NCBI GenBank assembly: GCA_963801185.1
Contig: CAWDDW010000001.1
Coordinates: 1,240,001-1,304,000 of the forward strand
DNA length: 64,000 bases
Origin: Palsa-601 sp963801185
GTDB lineage: Bacteria > Actinomycetota > Acidimicrobiia > Acidimicrobiales > Bog-793
Direction of reading: 5' to 3'
Position 1 is the first letter of the stretch, and each line of letters begins with the position of its first letter. Position numbers and translations under genes: made by a program. The notes below the pieces were generated by a model. It searched no databases. It had not been told where the DNA came from and saw only the letters and a program-made list of their open reading frames with translations. Positions 1-8,826 of the stretch are shown one piece after another.

Positions 1-2394
1 GAAGAGCGGAGTTGCCTTGGCAGGCGTGCGGGATGCGTCGTACCACTCGCTGCCGAATCGGGACCCTCCCGAGCACGACAGCCAGGCGACGAGATAGCTC
101 CCAGCGAGCATGTTGCCGAACGAGAAGTGGCCGTTCGAGCTCACGCTCGGGAGGACCTCTGCTTCGAAGGCACCGCTCTGGCTGTAAATCTCGAGGCAAA
201 CGAGCGAGCTTGAGGTGAATCCGTCGTTGAAGGGCTTCCCCTCTGCCAAGAGGGTCCCTGAGATGGATCCACCGGCGGGAACGTCGATCGCGAGGCCGGA
301 CGTTGACTGCCCGGCTGTCACCGATTCGTAGCGCCCGGGAGCGACAGAGCCCCCGCCCAAGTACTCGGCAGCGTACGAAGAGGTACTGCCGCGACCGCAC
401 CCGGGATCTATGAAGACTGAGTACGGGTCCGTCGGGAGTCCGTGGACATCGAAAGCACCTGTCTTCGACGAGAGGATCCCGTAGTCGCCCACTACCCCGA
501 AGGGCTCTACCCCGAGCGCGCCGCCATTGGGCGGTGCCAGCGCCACGCAGGCCCCTCGCACGGCCTTGCCCGAAGTGCTCGTGACCGTGCCTTGCAGCGA
601 GCCACCTGTCTGGAGCGTCACGTTCACCGTCATGGACTGGCCCGTGCCGAGCTCGAAGGAGGACTCCTCTGATGGCGACTCCGCTCCGCCGTAGTACTGG
701 TCGATGTAGTTGCCCTTGTTCCCGCACCCGGGGCCGAACGCCATCGAGTACGACCCAGCCGGCAGCTGGTCAAGGCGATACTTGCCGTCCTTCGTGGCGA
801 CCTCTTGCCCGAACGGCAGGGCAGAGCCTCCTATCACGGCGCAGATGCCTGAGAGAGGCTTGGCCGACGAGTCCGTGATAGTCCCCGAGACGACGGCGCC
901 GGGCGGGAGCGTCACGTGCTGGCCCGAGGTCACCTGCCCTGCCCTCGCCCGCACGATCCCCGACGAGTCGGCTGGCGCGTAGTTCCCGTTGTTGCCGCAC
1001 CCGGGCGCTGCCGCGAGCACATACGACCCGGTCCCGAGGCTCCGGAGCCTGAACTCGCCGCCCGAAGTCGTCGTGACCGTGGCTATGGAGACGAAGGTGT
1101 TCACCGGGAACGGGTGCGGAACGGCCTCGACACACACGCCCTTCAGGCCGTACCCGAGCTCGTCCGTGACGGTGCCGGTGATCTCGGCCCCGGGGGTCAG
1201 GTAGCCGTCGATGTTGGCAACGGTCGGCCCCGGCTTGACATGTATCACGGTGGCGTCGGCCCCGTTCGACTGGCGGTCCCACCACTGCGGGGCGAGGTTC
1301 TGATTGCCGCAAGCAACAAAGCCGACGGTCCACGGTCCCGGATTCAGATCCGGCAACGAGTACTCCCCTGTCGAGGTGAGCTCTTCGTAGAGGGAGGTGG
1401 AGTGGCCCAAGATCTGCTGCGCGAGCACGCATGCGGGCCTCACGGCCTTGCCCGCAGCGGTCTCGACCCGGCCGCTCAAGCCTCCGCCTTCACCCAGTTG
1501 CGCGTCGATGTGGGACGTGGTCTTCCCGCCTCGTACCTTCACCGGCGTCCCCGGTGGCTCGTCGGAGTCCTTGTACCACTGGGCGTACCAGTTGCCCTTG
1601 TTCCCGCATCCCGTCACGAAGCCGACCGAGTAGGTCCCCGCTGGCATCTTCGCGATCTCGTACGCGCCACCTGAGCCGGTCGTCGCCCGGTAGGCAGACG
1701 AGCGGGAGCGGGAGCCGGCTACGACGCAGATCCCCGCAAGCCCATTGCCGTGGGTGTCGGTGACCGTGCCCTCGATCGCGCCGGTATCGGCCGCAGAAGC
1801 CTTGGCACTCTCGACGAGTCGTTCGGTCCGCCCGAACATCTCCGAGAGCACTGGGCGACCGTGCGCGTCGAGATGGACGAGCACCGCAGGAAGCCGCTCG
1901 GTGTTCAGCGTTCTCAGCACGTGCGCGACAACGATCGCCGTGAAAGAACGGACCTCGAAACGCTCCTTCCAAGAGGCGCTCTCAGACTGGCTGGTGTGCG
2001 ACCTCGGGCACGAGGCTGCCTCCAGGCGATAGCGACCGGCTGGAAGCCCGGCGAGCAGGTACGTGCCGCCCGACCCCGTCACGGTGAGGCGAGTAGCCAG
2101 ATGGCCCGTCTCATAGCCCGAACGCTGAACGGCAGTGACGCAGAGCCCGCTCCGCCCCGTTCCCGAGGAGTCCTCGATCCTGCCGGACAGGGACCCGAGC
2201 CGGGTGTCCGGGGCGTCGAGCGGCCGCGAGCGCGCTCCCACCGCCACCGCCAGCGCCCCGTTCCCGCGAGGCGAGACCGTCCCGGCAGCCGCCACACCCG
2301 CCGTCCCGGTGACCGATGCCACCACCACAGCACCGACGGCGAGCCCCCTCACCACGCGACGTCGACGACCTGACGGCTCCGGAACCGTGTCCAT
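1..2394 (-). CDS. Secreted repeat protein with tandem carboxypeptidase-regulatory/CnaB-like domains (C-terminus off the left edge)
   Basis: The reading frame is open for 798 codons from the ATG at 2394 to the window edge, so the C-terminus is missing. The start is preceded by a good ribosome-binding site (GAGGAGG). Residues 1-40 look like a signal peptide: arginine-rich n-region (GRRRRVVRG) followed by an Ala/Val-rich stretch. The rest is a series of roughly 90-residue beta-sandwich repeats of the carboxypeptidase-regulatory/CnaB type, with the pattern G.V.....G....C, G.Y....LP.G.Y and a closing GCGNKGNY-like motif. That motif recurs in variants such as TGCGNKGNW, VACGNQN, PGCGNNGNY, PGCGNKGNY and PGCGRGS. 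Each repeat has two cysteines that could form one disulfide. The role is presumably structural or adhesive at the cell surface; the ligand is unknown. The neighbour in the same direction is a neocarzinostatin-fold protein. Confidence 0.8.
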   Translation of the reverse strand, partial: MDTVPEPSGRRRRVVRGLAVGAVVVASVTGTAGVAAAGTVSPRGNGALAVAVGARSRPLDAPDTRLGSLSGRIEDSSGTGRSGLCVTAVQRSGYETGHLATRLTVTGSGGTYLLAGLPAGRYRLEAASCPRSHTSQSESASWKERFEVRSFTAIVVAHVLRTLNTERLPAVLVHLDAHGRPVLSEMFGRTERLVESAKASAADTGAIEGTVTDTHGNGLAGICVVAGSRSRSSAYRATTGSGGAYEIAKMPAGTYSVGFVTGCGNKGNWYAQWYKDSDEPPGTPVKVRGGKTTSHIDAQLGEGGGLSGRVETAAGKAVRPACVLAQQILGHSTSLYEELTSTGEYSLPDLNPGPWTVGFVACGNQNLAPQWWDRQSNGADATVIHVKPGPTVANIDGYLTPGAEITGTVTDELGYGLKGVCVEAVPHPFPVNTFVSIATVTTTSGGEFRLRSLGTGSYVLAAAPGCGNNGNYAPADSSGIVRARAGQVTSGQHVTLPPGAVVSGTITDSSAKPLSGICAVIGGSALPFGQEVATKDGKYRLDQLPAGSYSMAFGPGCGNKGNYIDQYYGGAESPSEESSFELGTGQSMTVNVTLQTGGSLQGTVTSTSGKAVRGACVALAPPNGGALGVEPFGVVGDYGILSSKTGAFDVHGLPTDPYSVFIDPGCGRGSTSSYAAEYLGGGSVAPGRYESVTAGQSTSGLAIDVPAGGSISGTLLAEGKPFNDGFTSSSLVCLEIYSQSGAFEAEVLPSVSSNGHFSFGNMLAGSYLVAWLSCSGGSRFGSEWYDASRTPAKATPLF

Positions 2395-2498
2395 GCTGTC
2401 CAGCCTCCTCGCCCATCGCCGAGCACGTCCTGCGGCGCGCCAGTGTTGCACGACGACCACCGCGCTGTTGCAGTGCTGGCCTGCCAGCCGGCTGCCGC

Positions 2499-3942
2499 TC
2501 AGGCGAAGCTGATCGACTTGCTCACCGAGTCGTGGGGGTCACCGAGGTTCTGGGCGAGAATGTCACACGGGGTCGACGTGCTGCAGCTTGGGTTGCCCGC
2601 CGCCGGGATCGAGTCGAATACCTGCAACCCTGATTCGGAGGAGCCGCTTGCGTCGGTGACCGTGGTGTTGCCCTCCCAGCACAGTTGGGCACCGTCAACC
2701 TTCGCGCACTCCGAAATTGCGATCTGTGCGCCCACAGGGAAGTTGGTCACCGATACCGACACGACGCTGCCGTCGGTGATCCCGGTGGCGGGAGCCACCG
2801 AGATCCCGGGCACGACGGGGCTGGCGGACGCGTTGAACGAGATCGACCTGGTATTGAGGAACCAGGGGTCGGACTCGTCGTACACGGTGATCTCACAGGT
2901 CTTGACGTCGCAGCTGAGCGTCTTGTTCGGCACTTCGATCACCGGAAACTGGACGTTGATCGACCCTTCGGAGTCCGCCTTGGTATATACGAAGTCGTTG
3001 GCACAGACAGCGGTTCCGACCTCGCACTCCTGCAGCCCTACGTTCTCGCCGGCCGGAAAGCCCCCCGCGACAACGTTCACGATCTGCCCGTCGGCAAGGC
3101 CGGAAGTGGGCGCGACCCCTTCGCTCGGGAGTAGAGGCGCCGCATTCGGGTTGAACCGGAGCGTGCGGGACACGAGGACACCGGAAGCTCTCGAAGACCG
3201 CGAGTTCGCAGCGCGGGGGCTTGTCACAGCTGAGCGACGCCTCTTTCCCGTTCTTGCCGACATCGTCGATCTCGTCGCTGACGCGGTAATAGCCGACGAG
3301 CTCACCAGTTGCACCGGCCGTGGCCGACGTTCCGTATTGGCGGAAGTCACATTGCTGGTAGGTCGGGTCGGGCACGGCCTCGCACTCCCTCACTATGAAG
3401 GACGAGTCCGGCTTGAAGTTGCTGCCGCCGAGAGTCACGCGCTGGTTCGGAGCGAGCTTTGTCCAAGGCGACGCCTCGAAGGTCGGGACGAGCGGCTTGG
3501 CCTTCGGGTTGAACGAGATCTTCTGGTTGGCGTGCTGCTTCTGCGGGTCGAACGCGAGGCCGGCCGCGACGAAACAGCCCGGCGTCGTCACGCAGTCGAC
3601 GGTCCTGCCGTCGACGACGATGTCTTGGAACACCTGGAACGGCTGGGAGAACGAGCCTCTCGCCGAGGTGTCGAAGGTCGTGGCGTAGCTGATGCTCTCG
3701 CAGCCCGCCTCGGATGTGGCCCCCGGCGAGCATTGGAGGATACCGGCGTACGCCCGCTTATCGAAGTGGTACCCGTTCACCGTGACGATCTGGCCGGAGG
3801 CGAGGTTGGATGCCTGGCTGAGATGAATGCGCGGCTTGGCCGTGGCGGTGGCGCCAGCCGCGTGGGCTCCGGTGACGAGGAACGACAGCGCCACGACCAG
3901 GACAAGTGCTCCACTCACTCCGAACCGCGACGTCCGACGCAT
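2499..3942 (-). CDS. Secreted protein with four neocarzinostatin-fold domains (one frameshift)
   Basis: Start is the ATG at 3942 (MRRTSRFGVSG...), preceded by GAGGAAGGGG. An upstream in-frame start at 3999 has no such site. A signal peptide (about residues 1-30) is followed by four repeats of about 110 residues resembling enediyne apoproteins (neocarzinostatin/macromomycin family, Pfam PF00960). Each has L..GQ.V.V.G..F, a first Cys pair about 10 residues apart, a second pair (DC....C) and a closing ISF. The fourth ends SKSISFA at 2499. The frame breaks at 3184-3190, where the coding strand reads GAGCTTC. Removing one T gives GAGCTC and a continuous protein (VFESSGVLVSRTLRF), so a sequence error is likelier than decay. 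Known family members bind an enediyne chromophore. No enediyne biosynthesis gene is visible here, so the ligand is unknown. A paralogue lies at 5314-6781. Confidence 0.8.
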
Positions 3943-4042
3943 GCCGCACCCCTTCCTCGCGCCCGCCCGGGCGCTGCTCCGCCATTGTGCACCGCTCACG
4001 GCTCTCCCTGTTGGCAGGGCCGCCGCCGGCGGAGCTTCCTGA

Positions 4043-4210
4043 TCAGGCGAAGCTGCTCCGCGTGCTCACCGTCTCGTACGGGTCGTTCTGGTTCGTCGCA
4101 ACTACCGCACACGGCGTGGCTTTGCTACAGGTCAGCGTGCGGTAGCGCTTCATGTGAAGCTCTCTCGTCACCTGCAACCCCGTGTCAGCATCGCCGGTGA
4201 AGCGATGGAA
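4043..4210 (-). pseudogene. C-terminal remnant of a third neocarzinostatin-fold gene
   Basis: The minus strand reads TGLQVTRELH..., then a Cys pair (CSKATPC), then NDPYETVSTRSSFA and a stop at 4043. This matches, block for block, the end of the fourth domain of the neighbouring gene (GLQVFDS, CSTSTPC, GDPHDSVSKSISFA). The DNA around both stop codons is also alike (caggcgaagctg). Only about the last 50 codons remain. Upstream of about 4210 the homology stops and a phosphotransferase gene begins, whose own stop codon lies inside this remnant. This looks like a recombination scar: the 5' part of a third paralogue was replaced by foreign DNA. A chimeric assembly is the alternative. Confidence 0.65.
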
Positions 4211-4836
4211 CGGCCGGCGCAGGCGCCCTCCCAGTCGATGATCCCGGTGAGCAGGCCGTCGTCGCCGGCGAGGACGTTGTGGGTGTGCAGGTCCAGGTGC
4301 ACGAGTCCGTCCGTCGGGAACCAGCTCGGGTCGGCGTCGGCACCGACGGCCTCCACGCGTTCGAGCACCGCCGCGCTGCGTCGACCCCCGGTGCGCAGCG
4401 GCTCGTGCATCGCCCACCCGTCGACGCCGACGGTGAGCGTGTGCACGACGGACGCACCCCAGGGACGCAGGTCGGGCGCCGGCAGCGGACACGCCACGCC
4501 GGCCATGGCGGCGACACACTCGACCACCTGCTCCACCATCGCCGGTGACGGATTGCGCACCGACGCACCGGGCAGGACCTGCTGCGCCGACAGCGTCCAG
4601 CCGTCGACGACGAGGACGTGCGGGTACTCGGGCACCGGGACGCCGCGTGATCGGAGCTCGTCGAGGCCGGGGAGCAGCACGGCGTAACGGTCGGCGACGG
4701 TCTCGTCCGGGAACCACTTCAGCACCACCGGCGCGCCGTCCGGTGCCGTCGCGAACCACGCACCCTCGTCGGACACGCCGGCTTCGGCGCGAACGCCGAG
4801 CTCGAAGCCCAGCTCGCGCAGCCGTGCGCGGTTCAC
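4168..4836 (-). CDS. Aminoglycoside/choline-type phosphotransferase, C-terminally truncated
   Basis: The 222-residue product has the kinase-like fold of the APH/choline kinase family: a nucleotide-binding lysine in VVLKWFPDE, the catalytic loop GLVHLDLHTHNVLAGDDG (HxDxxxxN) and the metal-binding aspartate in GIIDWEGACAG. Full-length members usually run to about 260-300 residues. Here the protein diverges about 18 codons after the DWE motif and ends inside the neocarzinostatin remnant, so the C-terminal helical lobe is mostly missing and activity is doubtful. The start is GTG at 4836, overlapping by GTGA the stop of a short upstream frame. The substrate cannot be inferred, and resistance to an antibiotic should not be assumed. 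Confidence 0.65.
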   Translation of the reverse strand: MNRARLRELGFELGVRAEAGVSDEGAWFATAPDGAPVVLKWFPDETVADRYAVLLPGLDELRSRGVPVPEYPHVLVVDGWTLSAQQVLPGASVRNPSPAMVEQVVECVAAMAGVACPLPAPDLRPWGASVVHTLTVGVDGWAMHEPLRTGGRRSAAVLERVEAVGADADPSWFPTDGLVHLDLHTHNVLAGDDGLLTGIIDWEGACAGRSIASPAMLTRGCR

Positions 4837-4880
4837 GTCGCCGGTGGCTGCTCGAACACCACCGTCACCATCTCGAACCT

Positions 4881-4992
4881 GAGCGAGCGCAGCAGCGCAG
4901 CGGCCGCCTCGTCACCCGAGAGGTCCTCTCGGCCGATCAACCTCTTCGAGGACGCCCGGCGAGCCACCGAACGCCGCGAGCTGGATGGTCAT
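4881..4992 (-). pseudogene. Possible N-terminal fragment of anthranilate phosphoribosyltransferase (trpD)
   Basis: From the ATG at 4992 the minus strand reads MTIQLAAFGGSPGVLE. After removal of one base in a CTCGAAGAGG run (about 4941-4950) it continues RLIGREDLSGDEAAAALLRSL. This resembles the start of actinobacterial TrpD proteins (LAEFGGWP.VL..L..G.DLS.DEA..A). The similarity stops after about 37 residues. The frame then runs on as RFEMVTVVFEQPPAT to a stop at 4833 that overlaps the phosphotransferase start. I read this as a second breakpoint of the same mosaic. The identification rests on a short stretch and memory of the family, so it is tentative. Confidence 0.4.
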
Positions 4993-5313
4993 GACCTTCA
5001 GTCTGTCTGGAGCTGCGACTCACCGCCGCTCGGAACGGCGATCTGGCGCGCTGCACGCGTACACAACGACCGTCACCTCCCAGCGCGGAGATAGCGCAGA
5101 ACCGGCGATAGCGCGGTGAGCCGGACCGACCCATAACCACGACGCCGGCGAGCGGCGGACAGCATCCTCAACAAGTGCCGTTGGAGGACAGGGCAAACGT
5201 TGCCTGACGCGGCACTAGCGACCCGGCGGGGATCCTCGGACAATTCGTCTGCAACCAATCCCTCCCGCCGAGCGTCTCACTGACAGGATTCGTTCACGAA
5301 AGGGGGGCCGTCG
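4993..5313. other. Intergenic stretch between the broken trpD-like fragment and the neocarzinostatin-fold gene
   Basis: About 320 bases without a supported gene. The short frames present on both strands have no family resemblance. The right end carries the ribosome-binding site of the plus-strand gene (GAAAGGGGGG, about 6 bases before the ATG at 5314). Divergent promoters are expected here, but no clear -10/-35 pair stood out. Confidence 0.5.
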
Positions 5314-6781
5314 ATGAGACGCGCTCGACGAGGTGTCGCGACGGCCGTTGCACTCGGGGCGATGGTCGGCGGTATGTTCGTCGCGACCGCCACGGCCGCG
5401 GCGACGACGTACTCGCCGAAGATCTCGGTCACACCTCACACCAACCTCGCCGACGGCGAGATAGTCCACGTGTCCGGGTCCGGCTTCCCTGACAGCGTCA
5501 CCCTCGGGGTCGCCGAGTGCGCGGCCGGCGGACCCGTGGCAGTGTCTGACTGCGACATCAGCACAGCGCAGCTGCTCAAGAGCAGCAGCACGGGCACTTT
5601 CGCCATCTCGTACTACGTCGACCGCTACATCACGGTTGGCCGCAAGAGCATCGACTGCGCGACGAAGGACTCGTGCAACCTCGCTGCCGCGACGTACCCG
5701 AGGGTTACGACGGCTCACGCCGGTGAGTCACTCGAGTTCAACCCGAGACGCAAGCCGATCATCCCCATCATCTCCGTGTCGCCGGCAAAGGGTCTCGCGC
5801 CGAACCAACTCGTGACTGTGACGGGCAGGGGTTTCTCGCCGAAGTCGTTCGTGAACCTGTCGGAGTGCACCGAGTCAGCGACCGGTTGCATCACTCTCGG
5901 CAACGCGGCGTTCGGCTCGACCTCAGCCAAGGGCAGGATCACCCTCCAGTTCCGCGTCAGCAGCGAGGTGGTCACCTACCCGAGGGGCCGGGGAAGCGAC
6001 CGGGTGGTCAGCTGTGAAGGCAAGTCACAGTGCATGCTCGAGGTCGGCGGCGGCAGCCATGTGAATACGCCCGCCGAGGCGCCGATCTCGTTCGACCCTG
6101 ACAAGGCGGCGATAGATCCCTCGATCGCGCTCTCGGCACAAAGCGGTCTCGCCGACGGCGAAGTCCTGACGGTGAGCGGAGGAGGCTTCACTCCTCACTC
6201 GACCGTGAGTGTGCTCGAGTGCCAGGCAGGCGGCTACCCGATCGGCTGCAGGACGAACGACGCAGCCACCACCGTCGCGACCGGCACCGGTACCGCCAGC
6301 GTGCAGATCGCCGTCGAAGAGTCCGGCGGCAGCGGGAAGCAGGCCTTCGACTGCGCAAGCTCAAAGTGCTCGGTCTTCCTCGCTGCCGGCGGCGACCCGT
6401 GGTACGCAGGGAGCGCGAGCATCTCCTTCAACAACTCGTTGCCGCCAGTCGTGCCCGGCATCGCCGTTTCTCCCGCAACCGGCCTGGTCTCGGGCGAGGT
6501 GGTGACGGTCGACGGCTCGGGCTTCCCCGCCGGAGCAACGGTCCTCGTGGCCGAGTGCTCGCTCGGCAAGTCACTCGACTCGTGCCAGAACCTCTTCTAC
6601 TGGGGCACGGTCGACGCGAACGCCGCCGGCGGCTTCAGCGAAGGGTTGGCCGTCCAGGCAGTTCTCCCCAATGGCAAGTCCTGCGGGACGAGCGGCAACC
6701 GCTGCCGGATAGTCGAGGTCAATTACGACGACGAGCCTCGAGTGGGCCGGGCAGCGGATCAAGTTCGCCGCAGGCGGCTGA
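5314..6781 (+). CDS. Secreted protein with four neocarzinostatin-fold domains, paralogue (one frameshift)
   Basis: ATG at 5314 follows GAAAGGGGGG. A signal peptide (residues 1-30) leads into four repeats at about 35-143, 150-262, 266-380 and 381-488. Repeat 1 shows the family layout: NLADGEIVHVSGSGF, Cys69-Cys80, Cys115-Cys121, and a closing ESLEFN. Neocarzinostatin itself has the same two disulfide loops. The repeats are joined by a short basic linker (NPRRKPII). Near 6728-6735 the frame slips by one base. In the other frame the last domain ends SLEWAGQRIKFAAGG with a stop at 6779-6781, matching the ends of the other copies. Architecture equals that of 2499-3942, on the opposite strand. Function and ligand are unknown. 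Confidence 0.8.
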
Positions 6782-6808
6782 CTGCAAACAGGCTGGCGGC
6801 AGAGGGCC

Positions 6809-7933
6809 TCAGGCGGTCTTCAACTCTCCGTCTGCCAACTGGAAGGCGGCGTACTCCTCGGCCGTGTCCTCCCAGTCCTCGAACTGGATGGCGCCAAGCT
6901 CGGTGAACTTCGTGCGCAACCAGCCGTCACCGGCGTCGAGCAAGCCGAGCTTCTTCAGGTTCGGGACGATCTTCGAGAACAGCATCACCTGGAACGCCTG
7001 GCGGTCAGGCGCCGCCATGGTCAATGGGAGGACGTCCTTCGGGGAGACTCCCATCCGGTCCCAAACCTCCTGCTGCAAGAAACGGTCCCGCATCCGCACC
7101 GCCGCCTCGAACGCGAACTCCTGCCGCTCGCGGATCTCGGGACCCGACAGCTCGGTGTAGAAGTCCTGTAGCGCCAGCACTCCGAAGGCGACATGCCTTG
7201 CCTCGTCCGACATGACGTACCGGAGCAGCTGCTTCAAGAGCGGTTCTTGGGTCAGCGCGTGCATGAAGCCGAACGCCGCCAGTGCGAGGCCCTCGACCAT
7301 GATCTGCATGCCGAGGAAGGTCATGTCCCAGCGGCTGTCGGCGATGATGTCGTCGAGCAGCAGCTTGAGGTGGGCGTTGATCGGGTAGTGGCCGGAGAGT
7401 TTCTCGTCGAGGTACTTCGCGAACACCTCGACGTGCCGCGCTTCGTCCATCACCTGGGTGGCGCCGTAGTACTTGGCGTCGATCCACGGGACGGACTCGA
7501 CGACCTTCGCCGTGCAGACGAGGGCGCCCTGCTCTCCGTGCATGAACTGCGAGAGGGTCCAATTCTGGCCCTCGACCCCGAGCTGGACCCACTCCTTCTC
7601 GCCCCACTTGGCGAGCGGTGTGCCGGTCAGGTCGACGAGCGTATGGAGCGGGGGGCCCATCATGATCTGCTGCTCGACGACGAGCTTCTCCTGGTCGACC
7701 TCGGTGCTCCAGTCGAGGTCCGTCTGGGCGTTCCACATCGAGGTCTTGGCCTTCTCGTACAGGCGGTTCAGCTTCGGCCGGGCACCTTTGTCGTAGTCCC
7801 ACGTGAAGATGGTGTCGTACTCCGAGCGCACTGCATGCAGCACCTCGTCGAGATCGGTGTTCGATACCGAGAGGATCGCCTCTATGTCGTCGATCTCACT
7901 CCTGCCGATCATGTCGCCGATGTTCAGTGCCAT
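6809..7933 (-). CDS. Ferritin-like/ribonucleotide-reductase-like diiron protein
   Basis: The 374-residue protein carries the ligand set of a four-helix-bundle diiron-carboxylate enzyme: a glutamate in the MHGEQGAL helix, DEARHVEVF, a second glutamate in MVEGLALAAFG, and DEARHVAFG. This EX(n)DExRH duplicate occurs in R2-like and AurF-like oxygenases. Start ATG 7933 follows AGGGGGA. It lies 44 bases downstream of a TetR-family regulator and is probably cotranscribed with it. The substrate cannot be told; lipid or aromatic N-oxidation are possibilities from relatives. The last helices (about 300-374) have no recognisable motif. Confidence 0.75.
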   Translation of the reverse strand: MALNIGDMIGRSEIDDIEAILSVSNTDLDEVLHAVRSEYDTIFTWDYDKGARPKLNRLYEKAKTSMWNAQTDLDWSTEVDQEKLVVEQQIMMGPPLHTLVDLTGTPLAKWGEKEWVQLGVEGQNWTLSQFMHGEQGALVCTAKVVESVPWIDAKYYGATQVMDEARHVEVFAKYLDEKLSGHYPINAHLKLLLDDIIADSRWDMTFLGMQIMVEGLALAAFGFMHALTQEPLLKQLLRYVMSDEARHVAFGVLALQDFYTELSGPEIRERQEFAFEAAVRMRDRFLQQEVWDRMGVSPKDVLPLTMAAPDRQAFQVMLFSKIVPNLKKLGLLDAGDGWLRTKFTELGAIQFEDWEDTAEEYAAFQLADGELKTA

Positions 7934-7977
7934 CTGTCGGATTCCCCCTGTTTGGTCGATCTCTATCGGGCTGGTTG

Positions 7978-8739
7978 TTACCGCTCGGAGGCGGAAAGGA
8001 CGTCAATGCCCGGGATGACGAATTGCCGGACGAGGCGCCGGGCGCGCTCCTCGCCGATGGGCTCTGGATGTAGGGCAAAGGGCGTGTCGTTGGCCGAGCG
8101 CTTCGGAGCAAGACCGGGGATGGTCGGCTTGTCCGCAGCGCCCGGTGGGCAGGCGACATGGGAAATGACGAGGCGGGTGACCCACTCGGCTACGCGGCGG
8201 GCTTGGGTGCGGCCGAGCGAGGGAACCAGGTACGGCTCGAGGAACGCCCCCGTCACCGACAGCACGTCGTCGAACCTCCCGAACGAGATGTACGGGACGA
8301 TGACCTCGGGCTCATGGGCGAGGAGGAAGCGGAGGGTGTCGTGGCGTGCGATCTGGTCGGCACCGGTCGTCAAGGCGATGATCAGTAGCTCTTCCAGGTC
8401 GCGGGCGTCGTCGAGCCGCGCGGCGAGATCGGTGAAGTAACGGCGGATCTCCGTGTCGAGCATCGTCGAAAGGATCTGGTCGCGCCCACCGGGGAAGGCC
8501 CGGTACAGGGTTGCCCGGCTGAGCCCGGCCTGGCGGGCTACGTCGTCGACCGTGGTCTTGGAGACGCCGTAACGGGCGACGCAACGCAGTGAGGCTGCAA
8601 TCACCCGGGCTCTGGAGCCGCTCTCCTGCGGCGAGGGGGAGTTGCCGGGTACAGCGGCCCCAGGCCCGAGATCTGAGTCGTGGCCGTCAGCGCCCGGCTC
8701 TGAGCCAGCCTGCGCGCGATCCACAAGGGCGATGCCCAC
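7978..8739 (-). CDS. TetR-family transcriptional regulator
   Basis: About residues 45-95 form the TetR helix-turn-helix region: RVIAASLRCVARYGVSKTTV, then DDVARQAGLSRATLYRAFPG, followed by the usual GGRDQIL. The C-terminal ligand-binding part is unassigned. The first usable start is GTG at 8739, which sits at the predicted transcription start (see promoter at 8747-8776), so the mRNA may be leaderless. A later start is possible, since the first 40 residues are low-complexity. It directly precedes the diiron gene and probably controls it and itself. Confidence 0.85.
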   Translation of the reverse strand: MGIALVDRAQAGSEPGADGHDSDLGPGAAVPGNSPSPQESGSRARVIAASLRCVARYGVSKTTVDDVARQAGLSRATLYRAFPGGRDQILSTMLDTEIRRYFTDLAARLDDARDLEELLIIALTTGADQIARHDTLRFLLAHEPEVIVPYISFGRFDDVLSVTGAFLEPYLVPSLGRTQARRVAEWVTRLVISHVACPPGAADKPTIPGLAPKRSANDTPFALHPEPIGEERARRLVRQFVIPGIDVLSASER

Positions 8740-8742
8740 CCA

Positions 8743-8769
8743 TGAGACAATAGAGCTTGATCTGTCTCA
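8743..8769. promoter_or_regulatory. Inverted-repeat operator, probable TetR binding site
   Basis: TGAGACA (8743-8749) and TGTCTCA (8763-8769) form a perfect 7-base inverted repeat with a 13-base spacer. It lies between the two tetR genes and overlaps the predicted promoter of the downstream one: one arm covers part of the -10 box and the other lies in the spacer, a normal position for a repressor site. Which of the two TetR proteins binds is not determined by the sequence. Confidence 0.6.
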
Positions 8770-8776
8770 GCGTCAA
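8747..8776 (-). promoter_or_regulatory. Predicted sigma-70-type promoter of the tetR-diiron operon
   Basis: On the minus strand TTGACG (8776-8771) and TATTGT (8752-8747) are separated by 18 bases. Transcription would begin about 7 bases further on, close to 8740, which is next to the GTG at 8739. A leaderless message is therefore likely; these are common in actinobacteria. Confidence 0.5.
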
Positions 8777-8826
8777 GCACTTTTCGCACAGAGTAACTGG
8801 ACCACCACTGTTCGTGGTCGCCTTGG

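Noticed and set aside
2499..6781. An enediyne biosynthesis and self-protection locus, suggested by the neocarzinostatin-fold proteins beside a phosphotransferase.
   Set aside because: No polyketide synthase, tailoring or export genes are present, and the phosphotransferase is truncated and apparently foreign to the spot.
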